Positions 1 through 12,073 of a stretch of DNA of 64,000 bases are shown one piece after another. Under the pieces are notes generated by a model that saw only the letters and a list, made by a program, of their open reading frames with translations, had not been told where the DNA came from and searched no databases. Positions within the stretch are counted from its first letter, which is position 1. The number at the start of each line of letters is the position of its first letter. The stretch spans positions 58,076,096 to 58,140,095 of the forward strand of contig OX365944.1 of assembly GCA_947247005.1 (NCBI GenBank). The letters are read 5' to 3'. The translations under genes and the position numbers were made by a program. Source of the DNA: Spisula solida. Taxonomy: Eukaryota; Mollusca; Bivalvia; Venerida; Mactridae.

Positions 1-581
1 TAATTAGTCCGGCTAAACGAGCATATTCCTGGTATATGGTAAGATATATATTGTGTTATTGATATTGTGAATTTCCATTGTTATAAAAGCTGAAACTTTG
101 ACGGACTTTCAGCGGTGTAGTTTATTTGCTCGTTCAGTTGTGTGTTGGGCATTGTGCCATATGATTGTGGTCTGAGTTATTTATATTTTCTGTGCTTGGC
201 TGTTTAAGTGCTGCCTTCCAAGTCAGAAATTTCAGTATATCTTTTGGAATTTATAAGTCAGTGAGTGAATCTTTTATTAAATACATAACAACAAATAATC
301 TTAAATGCACAAATTTGAAAGTTGAAATATTTTAACAAATCGGCTTGTATTAAACATTTCATGAATTTGAAATATTGAAATGCTGTATAAGTGGACATTG
401 GGGAATTTTGCTTATTTCGCTAATATTTCCTCAAGCATAAGAATAAAAAATCGCTAATAATTTCACATCCCAAATATCTGAATTTCAAAATTAGCTATCT
501 ATTTTACCCTAAGAAGTACCCACGTTTATAGTGGGTGAGTGATACATGTCAGTAAATGTATGTGAATTCTATGTTTTTCAG

Positions 582-752
582 CATATGAGGGCTCACCAGG
601 ACCCAGTAGCATTAAACTATTCATTCTATGAAGTGATAACTGCCTTAGATACGGCACCTAGACAGGTGAAAGCTTTACGTAACCGATGTCTCAATCCGGG
701 TATATTCAGTTATCATATAGAAAACTGGTTGGATTACTTCAATTATAGACAG
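582..752 (+). CDS. NDST: NDST exon a (57 codons)
   Basis: Acceptor TTTTTCAG ends at 581 and donor CAG/GTAGTG follows 752. The exon is phase 0 on both sides and encodes HMRAHQDP through DYFNYRQ. The open frame extends upstream to a methionine at 546, but that part is intron: the pyrimidine tract and AG lie between it and the homologous residues. Confidence 0.92.
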
Positions 753-3700
753 GTAGTGTTGTCTCTGCACTCTCTAAGCATTATATACTTTAAAATCAGA
801 AAAATTTAAATTTCGATATATTCATGAAAATTTGTTTTTAAACTTAAACCAAGACAGAAAAACACAGAAAGAAGTTCTTTCTGAAGTTTGAAAATCGCAA
901 ATGTTTAACCTTGCATACTATTTCAGAATAACAAATTAGCCAAATTTTGACCGTGTGATAAATGATGCTTTTACAGTAAGTTCATGATTAATTGGTCTGT
1001 GAATCCTCTGACATATAATGATATTCTGTTATACTGCCTCATTCCCTTGAAGAAGTGGGGTTATTGTTTTGCACTTCTTTGTTAGTTTGTCAGTTAGTTA
1101 AACCATATCTGATAACTTGAGATCACTTGAGCCTACAGTCTTGAAACTTGACAGGGATGGTCATCATAACCTGCAGACAAGTCATTGAATGTTTGAAGTT
1201 GGCTTGTCAAAGGTTAACGTTAGAGTGACCGTACATGTTTAGAACTTATCTTGTTGATATTGTTATGTATGGAATGATGTTTCTTTGGTGTAAGCAACAA
1301 TTGTTTAAATTATTTAGTGATGTTACCAATCATAGTGATAGAGTGTCTAACACATGCTATAAAGGGTTCTGAATTCACCATGCATATGGTTGACATGTCA
1401 ACTTCAATCTTATTATATAGTAAACTTGGCTTGTAACAGTTGTTACAATACTCGAGGAACCAACTGGTGTAAATTATATTTGTCCAAATATTGCTACAAG
1501 CCACCTGTCCCACTGTGATGATTTTATCAGAATAGTATGCGATCCAAAGTATGTGAGTTGTATTGACACTGTTCAATGACTTTTGATGTTGTATATTTTA
1601 CAGTTATATATTATTGATGGAGAAGATTTGAAGAATAAACCTGTGGAAGTGATGGATAGAGTTCAACGATTTCTAGGAGTAAATAATTATGATTATGGAA
1701 AAGTTCTGAGGTGAGTTTATATATCAACAAGTCAATAGAAAAATCTTTGACTTCACTTTGTTTTGGTCCAAAATTAAATAACTGTTCATGGTATAGTCCG
1801 GTTAATCAGGTCAGTCACTTGTATACAAAAATTGCAAAATTATAACAATGTATTTTTATTGTTATAAAAATTTCAATTGGAGCAAAAGGCAGTGAAAACC
1901 AATACCTTATTCACTAAGCTACATCCAAATACACATAATGTCTATGAAAATAATACATTAAAAAGAGAAATTGCAATGTTCATATACACAATATTATGTT
2001 AACAAGTGACCGTTCTGATTAATCGATTTATACCACAGAGTGTTTGGATTAAAATTAACCTCAATACTTAGTAGATGCATATACACATTTAAATCCCGAA
2101 AGTCTCATGAACATTTGAGACCATGTGTGCCACACCCGTTCTTTAAATGTTGGTGCTATCAGAGAACTGCTTTTAATACTTTCTACCTGAATTGGATTTA
2201 AGATATTCAAGGAGTGTTTTCTCAGTCTGTATTTGACTGTTACATGTATTAGATAATATCGTGATACATGTATGCCATCGGGCAGCATAGTGCTCATGTA
2301 GTATCCAGTTTTAGCTCACCTGTCACAAAGTGAGCTTTTGTGATCACTCCTTGTCCGTCGTCCGTCCATCCACAATTTGCTTGTGTAGACACTGTAGGTC
2401 ACAATTTTGGCCTAATCTTTATGAAACTTGGTCACCATGATCATCTCAACAAAATCTAGGTCAAGTTCGATATTGGGTCATCTGGGGTAAAAAACTAGGT
2501 CAAATTATAGAAATATCTTGTGTAGTCAGTAGAGGTCATAATTTTGGCCTCATCTTTTTGAAACTTGGTCACAATGCTCATCTCAACAAAGTCTAGGTCA
2601 GATTTGATATTGGGTCATCTGGGGTCAAAAACTATGTCACTAGGTCAAATCATAGAACAACATTCTGTAGTCTTTAGGGGTCATAATTTTTACCTTATGA
2701 TTATGAAACTTGATCACAATGATCATCTCAACAAAATCTAAGTAAAGTTTGATATTGGGTTATCTGGGGTGAAAATCTAGTTCACTAGGTCAAACCATAG
2801 AAAAGCCTTGTGTAGTCAGTAGAGGTCATAATTCTGACCTAATCTCCATGAAACTTAGTCACAATGATCATCTAAACAAAATCTAGGTCAAGTTCGATAT
2901 TGGGTCATCTGGGTTCAAAATCTAGGTCACTAGGTCAAATCATAGAAAAACCCTGTGTAGTCCGTAGAGAAAATAATTTCTACTTAACCTTAATGAAACT
3001 TGGTTAAAATGATCATCTCAACAATATCTAGTTTAAGTTCGATATTGGGTCATCTGGAGTCAAAAACTAGGTCACAAGGTCAAATAATAAAAAAACCTAG
3101 TGTAGCCACACTTTTGACCTAATCTTTATGAAACTTGGTCACAATGATCATCTCAACAAAATATAGGTCAAGTTTGATATTGGGTTATTCAGGGTAAAAA
3201 CTATGTCACTAGGTCTAATCATAGAAAAACCTTGTATAGTCACAAGAGGTCACAGTTTTTGCCTAATCTTTTTGAAACTTTGTCACAATGATCATCTCAA
3301 CAAAATCTAGGTCAAGGGCAATATTGCGTCTACAACTAGGTCACTAGGTCAAACCACAGGGCTTGCATGCACTACTACGACAGGTGAGGGACCTAGGGCC
3401 CTCTTGTTTTTATGTAAACATGAAATGGTTGAGTGAATAGAGGCAAAGATCTAAACCCGCCCCCTAAACAAACAGATTTTACACTCAATTAAAAGCTGTG
3501 ATGCAGCAGATTCTGTTATTTTGCATCAAAAGTTTTGTTTGTAATCCATTTTAATGACCGATCTCTTATTTTGAAGAGTTAAGTTTCTTCTATTGTGTGA
3601 TGTAACTTGTTTGTGTATTTTTAGATCTTTAATAGAGGGTATCTCGCTTGACTTGACTTTGACATAGCTATAAACAGATAAAGGATTAACATAGATAATA

Positions 3701-6700
3701 AAAACATTTAAATTTCTTCTTGCTATATTCTTTATTTTGTCTCATATATGTACATCTGTACATATACATTTTGTATATGCAAACTTTTTGGTGCTTTAAT
3801 TCTTTTTAATATAATATACATATTTGCCGGGACTTAATATATTCGTCCCTGATATTCGTGAAAGTAAAGTAAAATCCCTGTTTTTACCCTCCTGATATTT
3901 TTTGTTTGGGTCAATAAATATTTTTAAAAATTGTCACATACACTGCTCTGATATCCGTACTACTGATTTCATTCATAAAAAATGAAAATTCACTGTGAAA
4001 TATGGTAGTTAAGTGTAATGTTTCACAAACATGTAAAAAAATATTTTCTCGACAAATTGCTTGATATAAAAAATCCACCATTTTTGAATGCATGCAAAAT
4101 TATGAATTCATCTCAATCCGCGCTCAAATGAATTTTAAACATAGTGTTTATTATTATCTAATTTTTATTGTCCAAACATTAAGACTTAGTGCACAGAGTG
4201 TGGAGCAAAAGTGAATAAAAATCGTTCTCATGTCATGTTTGAGGAACAATGGAGGCATCTGTTTGGAATCGGCCAACTGTGACTTTAAATTTGTGTGATA
4301 AATTGGCCGATATTTGAAATTTTTTCACACATACTTATAGAATCTTTCTATATCTAAAAGTAAGATTGTGTTATTTAAACAATATAGGGTTGAAGGAAAT
4401 AATTGCATTGAAAATAAGTTGGCTATCTTAGTTGATGCTATTGTAGAGATTTTACAAAATGGCCGACTCCGCAGTACCACTTACGTGACTACGGCCGAGA
4501 TACAGCGAGATGTTCGCATGTTACACACTCCTATTTATCTGACAGCTCCTGTCTAAACCAAAATTTTAATAATTATTATCCAAATGTTGACTTTTGCCAT
4601 GATTATTAACAGCTTAAATACTGATATAACTACAAATATATAAATACATGAGTTACTAAATGCCAATACTTATATGAGGTACTATTTTGTATGCACTGTT
4701 TACCTGTACTAGTGATTTTCACGCCTGTGTTAATTATATGACCCACCAGTACTAACATTACTGATCTACTGATAACATTGCACACTGATAGAGACCCCAT
4801 GTGGTATACAATAAACAATTTGACACTTCAGAAGGGGCTAGTTAGTTTCTATTGGTAATATACTGGTTATTTACAATCAGTGAACTGTGTCTGGCTGTTC
4901 TCAAAATTCACAGTGAATTGAATGTCGCTTGGATTCACTAATTAGATGACATAACACCAATTAAGAAGACATGAAGCTAACTAAGGAGAAGAACTCTCTG
5001 TCCTTTAGCTCCCTCAGCCATTGGCTGATCCCATTTTTCATGGTTTTTCTCCTGTATGTATTCTCATGTGAACTTTTAAGTTACCACCTGTTGTGAATGC
5101 AGATCCACAAACATCACATTCAAATGGTTTTTCTCCAGTATGTATTCTCATGTGAGCTTTTAATGCACTGCTTGATGTGAATGCAGATCCACAAACATCA
5201 CATCCGTATGGTTTTTCTCCAGTATGTATTCTCATGTGGGCTTTTAAGGCACTAGCTTTTGTGAATGCAGATCCCCAAACATTACATTTGAACGGTTTTT
5301 CTCCAGTATGTATATTCATGTGAGCTTTTAAGGCACTAGCTTGTGGGAATGCTGATCCACAAACATCACATTCAAATGGTTTTTCTCCAGTATGTATATT
5401 CATATGAGTTTTTAAGTGACTAGCTTGTGTGAATGCAGATCCACAAACATCACATTCAAATGGTTTTTCTCCAGTATGTATTCTTACATGCCTGATCAAA
5501 TGTTGTCTTACATTAAATGCAGATCCACAAACATCACATTTAAATGGTTTTTCTCCAGTATGTATTCTCATGTGCCTGATCAAATGTTGTCTCTGGTTGA
5601 AAACAGTTCCACAAACATCACATTCGTACGGCTTTTCTCCAGAATGTATTCTCAGGTGAACAATAAGGGTAGAATTCAACCCGTATGCAGCTCCACAAAT
5701 TCCACATATGAAACTTTTCTGTCCAGATTGTATCACCATACTTTTCTTAACACGACTAATCTGTGCATTTTCATTTCCACAAAACATTTTCTTCGGTAGT
5801 TCTAAAACAAAATTTAAATAAACATGTATGAGGTTCAAACGATCAAGATGTAGAGGTCTTTGTTGAAAAATATTTATTCACGTCAAAATATTAGCAAATT
5901 TAGTTAATTCACATAATTTACCAATGTTACGGATTCAGGGTTCGAGCTGTGACCCGCAATTTTTTATTCAAATGGCTATAAAAATTCATTTTTGTCGATA
6001 AGCTATGGCGATAAATTAATAAAATGGCAAAAAAATCTTTTTTCAAATTTTCAAAAAAAATACATCTAAAATTAACCTAAACTAAGTACAGCCATAAATT
6101 ATGTCATACGCTGAAAATCAGTACACAGGACGTCCGCATACGCGTGCTTTCAATTGCCACAGGCCATTTGGTTTGGCTATTATAATTTTTTGGATAATTT
6201 TTTTTTGCTATTTATTCATAATGGCCCGCATTGCAGATTGTAATCATGTTGCTTGCTTAAGCTCTGATATCATGATATAGTATTTTACTGTATTTCAATC
6301 ATCTAAAATATGCATTGTCTAAAGCAGAAGTTGTGAACTACATGAGTAATGTATATCATATATTTACATGTATCAAATATCTTGAATGCAAAATTTAAAA
6401 GTTCACATATTCTCGAAAGAAAAGGATTCCCACCTATTTAAAATAAAAGTGGTAGGGATGCTATCAAAATGTTCTCAAATTCCCAAGTTATTTGAGTAAA
6501 AAGGATTTGCATCCAATGGTGAATTTGACCTTTACAGCAATAATCATAGTCATTATTGTTCTTCTAAAGTTTAATTCAACAAATTCATTTTTAATTGCCA
6601 ATCCTACCTACCTAGATCTGAATGGCTCAACGGTACTTCTGTAATAGAGCATTCCACCTCATGGTCAGTTTTATCTTCACCTTTGGCTAGGTGACCTAAA

Positions 6701-9309
6701 TAATCTTGGTGACCTAAAATACCACTGGTGACCTAAATAACCTTGGTGACCTAAATAACCTTGGCTACATGATTTTAACCTCTGCGTTAGTTTAGTTAAG
6801 TTCTAATGTTACACTTTTACAGGCCAGTGCCATAGTAAAATCATGCAATTTCCTGAGATTCTAGCAAACATTGAATTAAAATGAAAAAAATCATAATTTT
6901 AATAAATTAAATAGAGGATATTTGTTGATTTTGGTGTAAGATCGTATTTTATTTTATCGAGTGATCACAGAAAATCAATATAATTTTATGTGATCACGAG
7001 TGAAATAAAATTGATCTTTCACCAAAAATCAACAAATTTTCTGTTTATTATATGCTTCAATTTCTCTTAAAAGGGTACCGTAATTGGCTTAATTGGAAAA
7101 AAATCACGTCGAAATTGGAACGTCATGACGTGACAATAGTGACTTCATGATGACGTAACGTACATTTTAAAGCCCGGCGCCGTTGATGTTACGTTTCTTT
7201 TTCTGAACGATACTGGAACCAGCTTCTAAAACAGGGAAAATAACAAAGTGGTAATTTCACTGTTATTTTCACTGTTATTTTCACTGTTATTTTCACTGAA
7301 AAATCTCCATAATCCACTGGAATCAAATAATAAATAGTTCTCTCATGTAGCAGCTTTCACATTATATGATTGCATAATCAAATTTTATTTCTCAAACAAT
7401 TAGTTCTACAAGGAAAATTTATAGTATGAAAATAAATGACAAAATGCATCCTGATAGGAGTGCATGAAAAAGACATAAAATATCGACATACCTTGAACAC
7501 ATGTATACAAATTCCACCATTCAGGTTGTCCTCATGAATCAAACAAATGTACGGACTATACAGTAACAGTCCATTACTTATATTTGCAGTTCTATTAACC
7601 AAAAGAATGAACACTTGTGTGTATTGCAAAAATACTGCTCTCTTTCTCTTTGTGATGTACATGTGTCACGCTCAGTGTACATGGAATCAGTCTCAGGTCA
7701 GATTAACAGATCAACTTGCTGATAAGCACTGCCAGATGTGTACACTTTCTGCTATTATGTCAGATTTCTGTAACTGGAGAGCCTATATATAACAGCTTGG
7801 GGTCCAATTTTCCCCAGGACTTGACCGTTGGTTTCTCTATGGTTTGTTATTTATAATGTCTGTTCAGATGTTGCCTGCACAGTTTATTCTGGGATTTAGG
7901 GAGAATGAATATTTAGATAAGTGTTTTATAATTTCAATGATCTGACAAGGAAACAAAATAATATAGTCTGTTACAGTTCAGCGTGCTTGGTCAACAATTT
8001 GATTGTTAACACTCTAGATTAGTCTTTTAAGAATATAACCTACATTATGAGCCAATGAAAACGCCAAATTTTGGCGGTTAAATGAAAACTTAACCACTAA
8101 AATTTTCTCTGTACAGACTTGACGTCATACGTTGGCGCTAATTTCTATCGGCCAATCAAAATGCAGAAGGTTATATTCTAAGCCAGTTAGAACATATTAA
8201 GTAAACTTTAAAAGGACTCGCTTCGCTTCGCTTGCTCCGCCGTTTTTAATCATTAAAATTTACTTAACATGTTCTAACTATAACATGAAACTAAGTCACA
8301 ATGTTTGTCTCCATAAAATCTAGGCCACGTTTGCAACAGGGGCATCTTGGGTCATAAACTAGGTCTCTAGGTCACATCAAAGAAAAACCTTTGTTAACAG
8401 TCTATAGAGGTCATGTTTTAGCTCACCTTGCCACTCTATACGTCCGTTCGTTCAACAATTGACCATTAACACTCCAGCACTTTCAAATTCTGGAGGCAAC
8501 ATTTTTGCTTCAATCTTCATCAAGTTTAAAATAAGGCCACTAGGTCAAATAATCTTGTTAGCGCTTCAGAATCCACATGTTTACTTCAATCTTCGTGAAA
8601 AATTTGGTCAAAATGTTTATTTGGATGGATCTTCAGGCCAGGTACAAAGTTAGGTCAGGTGAATCACACAATTCCTGAGATCACACGTCTGATGCTTGAA
8701 CCACTCAACCACACTGCCATCAAATCACTTGATTCTCATAGTGACCGCCCTGTCACATGAGTGTGAAAACTTTCAATTGTCTATAAGATACAAGTAGGCA
8801 ATCAAAACAAAGAAGTGTATTTCAACGTTTGGTCATGTTTAGCATGTGAGCGCCACAGGATCTATGATCCTCTTGTTACTTGAAACCTCATAACAGTGAC
8901 ATCTGTCTCACAGAGATTTAATTTAGTTGTATTCCATGACGGGGGGGGGGATGATAGAACTTGGGAACTTGTATTTGTTCTAGGAGAAAAGCTATAAATA
9001 TCCCCCCCCGAAAACCAAATCCTGAATCTGCTTCTGTATTCTATAGTTTAACTGGAATGACATGTATGTATGATATTTTTCAGATATGATTCAAAGAAAG
9101 GATTTTATTGCCAGATTATGTCAGATAAAAGGAACAAATGTTTAGGCGGCAGTAAGGGGAGACAATACCCACCGATGGAAGTGAACGCGGAGGAATATCT
9201 CAGACAATTCTATAGAAAACATAACATAGCACTATCACATCTGTTAGATAAACTCAATGTACGCTTACCTGATTGGTTGGAAGAGGAATTGAATTCTGGG
9301 AAATCTTGA
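582..9309 (+). CDS. NDST: Heparan sulfate N-deacetylase/N-sulfotransferase, C-terminal exons (partial gene)
   Basis: Three coding exons (582-752, 1604-1710, 9084-9309) join in phase into the last 167 residues of an NDST. NDST is a Golgi type II membrane enzyme that removes N-acetyl groups from, and N-sulfates, glucosamine in heparan sulfate chains. The visible part is the C-terminal half of the sulfotransferase domain. It contains RAHQDPVALNYSFYEVI, NRCLNPGIFSYHIENWL, VQRFLGV and CLGGSKGRQYPPM followed by the conserved tail RLPDWLEEEL. These match the PAPS-dependent sulfotransferase end of vertebrate NDSTs by memory of the family. The deacetylase domain and the 5' PAPS loop must lie left of the window. 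Introns are 0.85 and 7.4 kb; the second contains a repeat cluster and an oppositely oriented zinc-finger gene. Paralogue number cannot be assigned. Confidence 0.93.
753..1603 (+). other. NDST intron, no recognised feature
   Basis: AT-rich intron sequence between NDST exons a and b. I see no repeat, RNA gene or coding exon in it. Confidence 0.7.
1604..1710 (+). CDS. NDST: NDST exon b (35 codons plus 2 nt)
   Basis: Acceptor TATTTTACAG ends at 1603; donor AG/GTGAGT follows 1710. It encodes LYIIDGEDLKNKPVEV then MDRVQRFLGV, the stretch of NDST where the chain returns to the core fold. Its last two bases plus the first base of the next exon make an Arg codon, so the phases agree. Confidence 0.93.
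2313..3412 (+). repeat. Bivalve-type dispersed repeat with internal ~150-bp units, full-length-looking copy
   Basis: It starts with TTTAGCTCACCTGTCACAAA and then a GTCCGTCGTCCGTCC stretch. About seven degenerate units follow, each containing 'AAACTTGGTCACAATG', 'CATCTCAACAAAATCTAGG' and 'GGTCACTAGGTCAAA' motifs. It ends near GGGCCCTCTTG. Related copies lie at 8283-8876, 11284-12073, 21425-21830, 32603-33748 and 49662-49895. It has no coding capacity that I can see. Confidence 0.85.
3413..5037. other. NDST intron, AT-rich, no recognised feature
   Basis: Between the dispersed repeat and the zinc-finger exon there is AT-rich intronic sequence. Short open frames here (3911-4093, 4368-4556, 4630-4818) show no family resemblance and no splice-supported structure. 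Confidence 0.6.
5038..5801 (-). CDS. C2H2 zinc-finger protein, eight fingers, nested in an NDST intron
   Basis: The exon encodes eight tandem C2H2 fingers joined by TGEKP-type linkers, preceded by about 40 residues without a recognised domain. Such proteins usually bind DNA in the nucleus. Fingers begin at FICGICG, YECDVCG, FKCDVCG, FECDVCG (twice), FKCNVWG, YGCDVCG and FECDVCG. Finger 6 has Trp where the second zinc-binding Cys should be (CNVWG), so it probably cannot hold zinc normally. The frame stops immediately after the last TGEKP linker (TGA 5038-5040), as if a ninth finger had been lost. A good 3' splice site (TTTTGTTTTAG) abuts 5801, so there is probably an upstream exon I could not find; otherwise the first usable ATG is at 5785-5787, giving 249 residues. 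The fingers are very similar to each other, indicating recent duplication. Target and paralogue are unknown. Confidence 0.85.
5802..6900. other. NDST intron, AT-rich; short GGTGACCTAAATAA direct repeats at about 6690-6765
   Basis: Apart from three or four imperfect direct copies of a GGTGACCTAAATAACCTT motif near 6690-6765, nothing is recognised here. Confidence 0.5.
6901..7055. repeat. Foldback (palindromic) element, about 150 bp
   Basis: The left arm, with TTTGTTGATTTTGGTG, AGATC.TATTTTATTT and GAGTGATCAC, pairs with the right arm GTGATCACGAGTG, AAATAAAATTGATCTTTC, CACCAAAAATCAACAAA. This near-perfect inverted repeat leaves a short central loop. It is probably a MITE. Confidence 0.75.
7254..7298. 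repeat. 12-bp tandem repeat, about four copies
   Basis: CACTGTTATTTT is repeated head to tail about four times with almost no divergence. Confidence 0.85.
8027..8278. repeat. Two adjacent inverted-repeat elements
   Basis: The first (about 8027-8184) has ends AAGAATATAACCT and AGGTTATATTCT. The second (8186-8278) has ends GTTAGAACATATTAAGTAAA and TTTACTTAACATGTTCTAAC around a CG-richer centre (CTTCGCTTCGCTTGCTCC). Together they look like one MITE family with nested palindromes. Confidence 0.6.
8283..8876 (+). repeat. Dispersed bivalve-type repeat, divergent copy
   Basis: It contains a TTTAGCTCACCTTGCCAC start at about 8417 preceded by a fragment of the AGGTCA-rich body. It ends with CCACAGGATCTATGATCCTC, the same ending as the copy at 11284-12073. 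Confidence 0.7.
9084..9309 (+). CDS. NDST: NDST terminal coding exon
   Basis: Acceptor ATTTTTCAG ends at 9083. The exon encodes YDSKKGFYCQI, the basic loop KCLGG..KGRQYP and the C-terminus LEEELNSGKS, stopping at TGA 9307-9309. The two cysteines (in FYCQ and KCLG) correspond to the conserved pair near the substrate cleft of NDST enzymes. Confidence 0.93.
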
Positions 9310-10839
9310 GACTTACCTAACTGTAGATAGACATGTTCTAAATTATTCTACTAATTAGTAGTGAGGCTTCAAACGAAACCGAGCATGGAAGTAAAGCATC
9401 CCAGTAGGTTGCTCGGTGTGGATACAAGTTGTTGTGTTCAAAGTTTGTCGCCATGGTGATGGTTTCAGACAGAACAATCAGATCTCCATAGTTCAGTGTA
9501 AGATTGTGGGGGTTGTCATGTGACAATCATGTGACCACCATATGACTATCATGTGACTAGTGACATCAAGCGAGGATGAAGCTGATTTAGGCGTTTTTAA
9601 ACTTATTAATGAATTAGTTTTTTTAATGAATTACTAATTTATTTGAGGTTGTATTTAAATGTAGTGATTTAGTGATTATATGAAAGTTTTGACAATGATT
9701 CCATGTTATTTCTGTACTATGTTGATGTTGTATTTTTTTACCAAAATATGAGGAGAAGATGAATTGTTATGCATATTATATAGTAAAATTTGCATGTTAT
9801 TTTATAGGGTTATGAAATACCATCTTAAATATTATACAGGTAGTCTATAACTAATCAAAATTCTTGTTTGGGGTTCTTCATCTCTAAACTTATTGAGATT
9901 ACTCCTGGAACTTCACTTGCAGGGATCGTACAATTCTGGAATAATCTAGATATCTGGATTCGCTGCATTCGAAAGAATTATCTTTTCGGCACAAAAATAA
10001 AAGTTGTTTGATGAAAAAATTCAAAATATTGACAAAGTTATGGTCATTTAAAGTTCCAGAATCTGAATTTTAACAATATAATAATGTTTGAAACTTAGTT
10101 AAGGTGTAGGGATGTGTGCCAATGGCACCCAAAACAAACTAGCTACTCGTTTTCAGGATTGGGCATTATGCCTCAGTAGGACCACTGCACTTATCATGTT
10201 TAGTATGTATGTCTATGGTAATGATGATATAATATGCAGCTTAAAGTGCTGATAGAATCGGTGAAAATCTGAATGTGAGGATCATCTTGGTGGTTCAACG
10301 TTGTCCTAGTTTCCTTAGTTCAACTTTGTGTGATTGTTTAAGTATATCTGATTATTTATCTGCTATCAAAGTCTTCCTAATATTAACTTGGCCAGTATAT
10401 TATATAAATTCCTAGAAATAGTTTTGCACATTTTAAGTTAACAAACTACGAATCCGCGATAGTTTGTAGTAGTGAAAATGCCAATGTTCTAAAAAAACGT
10501 ACGGGATTCGCGAACGTTTCTAGAAATACAGTTCTTGCTTTTACATGTATATCATCCATTCAAATTTCCTGCATTGTTCTCTCCCAATTTTCTCATAGTT
10601 TCTTAAGTATCCCTTTACAATATCTTATTTCTATATTATTTTGATAATGTAATCCTGCTTTATTGGTGAATTAGGTGTATTTATATTTCTAAAAATGTTT
10701 TGAAGAATTTAAAATTATTTATTCAATATTTGTCTTGTATTTCTGTATTATGCTTTAAAACCTATTTATTTTTATCTGCATTTTAATGGTTTGTAACATT
10801 ACCCATTGATAACAGGGTGTTCTCCCTTTTATTTTGATT

Positions 10840-10845
10840 AATAAA
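10840..10845 (+). other. Candidate polyadenylation signal for NDST
   Basis: AATAAA lies 1.5 kb after the NDST stop, in AT-rich sequence with no other recognisable feature and followed by a T-rich stretch. Other hexamers exist nearby, so the 3' UTR end is only a guess. Confidence 0.3.
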
Positions 10846-11283
10846 AACAGTTTGGGAGAATTCTAATTTTGTCTGATTATGAATGGAAACAAGAAAGATT
10901 ATATTTCTTTATTTATGAATTATTCCTTAAAAGGAACAAACCATATCTGTATGCTATTTTTGTATGTCCAGACAAAACTTACTGTATATTTATCATTATT
11001 TGCCTCAATGAACACAATTGACTTTCTAATTGTTAAGAAATCAGCTTTTCCTATTATATATAACTTTACGTTTTTAGCTCGACTATTCAAAGAATACTAA
11101 GAGCTATTGTACTACCCCTGGTGTTTGCATCAATACTAGTGTTACTCATGACATTTTTTGGCATACCAAGTAATTTATTAGTCTCCTACTGGTTAAAAAC
11201 TCAAGGAAACTTGATTTGCTCTTCATCTTTCTATTTGATTGTCCAAATATCAGGACCCTACAATAACTGAATCTGTTCATTTT

Positions 11284-12073
11284 TAGCTCACCTGCCACAA
11301 AGGTGACGCAAGGTGAGCTTTTGTGATTGTTTTTTGTCCGTCGTCCGTTGTCCGTCCGTCTGTTAGACATTTCACCATTAACACTCTAGCACTTTCATGC
11401 TTTGATCTTCACCAAACTTGGTCAGTAGTTGTATCTCAATGAAATCTAGGTCAAGTTTGAAGTTGGGTCATGTGGGGTTAAAAACTAGGTCAAAAGGTCA
11501 AATAATACGATAACCTTGTTAACACTCTGGTGGCCACATTTTTGCTTTAATCTTCATGAAGTGTGCTCAAAATGTTTATCTTGGTGACCTTAAGGTCAAT
11601 TTCGAAGTTGGGTCAAAAACTAGGTCAAAAGGTCAAATAATAGGAAAACCTTGTTAACACTCTGGGGGCCACATTTTTGCTTTAATCTTCATGAAGTTTG
11701 GTCAAAATGTTTATCTTGGTGACCCTAAGGTCAAATTCGAAGTTGGTTTATGTGGGGTCAAAAACTAGGTCAATAGGTCAGATAATAGGAAAACCTTGTT
11801 TACACTTTGGAGGCCACATTTTTTATTTGATCTTCACCAAACTTGGTCAGTAGTTGTATCCTAATGAAATCTAGGCCAAGTTCGAAGTTGGGTCATGTGG
11901 GGTCAAAAACTAGGTCAAATAATAGGAAAACCTTGTTAACACTCTGGAGGCCAGATTTTGCTTCAATCTTCATAAAGTTTGGTCAAAATGTTTATCTTGA
12001 TGACCTTACTGTCAAGTTTGAAGTTTGGCCATGTTTAGCAGGTGAGCGCCCCAGGATCTATGATCCTCTTGTT
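11284..12073 (+). repeat. Dispersed bivalve-type repeat with tandem internal units
   Basis: It begins TTAGCTCACCTGCCACAAAG with a GTCCGTCGTCCG stretch. Four to five internal units carry ACTAGGTCAAAAGGTCAAAT and AACCTTGTTAACACTCTGG. It ends GAGCGCCCCAGGATCTATG. It lies between the NDST 3' region and the ACSL 3' region. Confidence 0.8.

Noticed and set aside
5416..5799. Plus-strand 127- and 76-residue frames over the zinc-finger exon
   Set aside because: Antisense shadows of the repeated finger sequence on the - strand.
8940..9010. G10 run and C8 run 60 bp apart as a regulatory G-quadruplex
   Set aside because: A single G run cannot form an intramolecular quadruplex; the pair could form a short hairpin but nothing suggests function.
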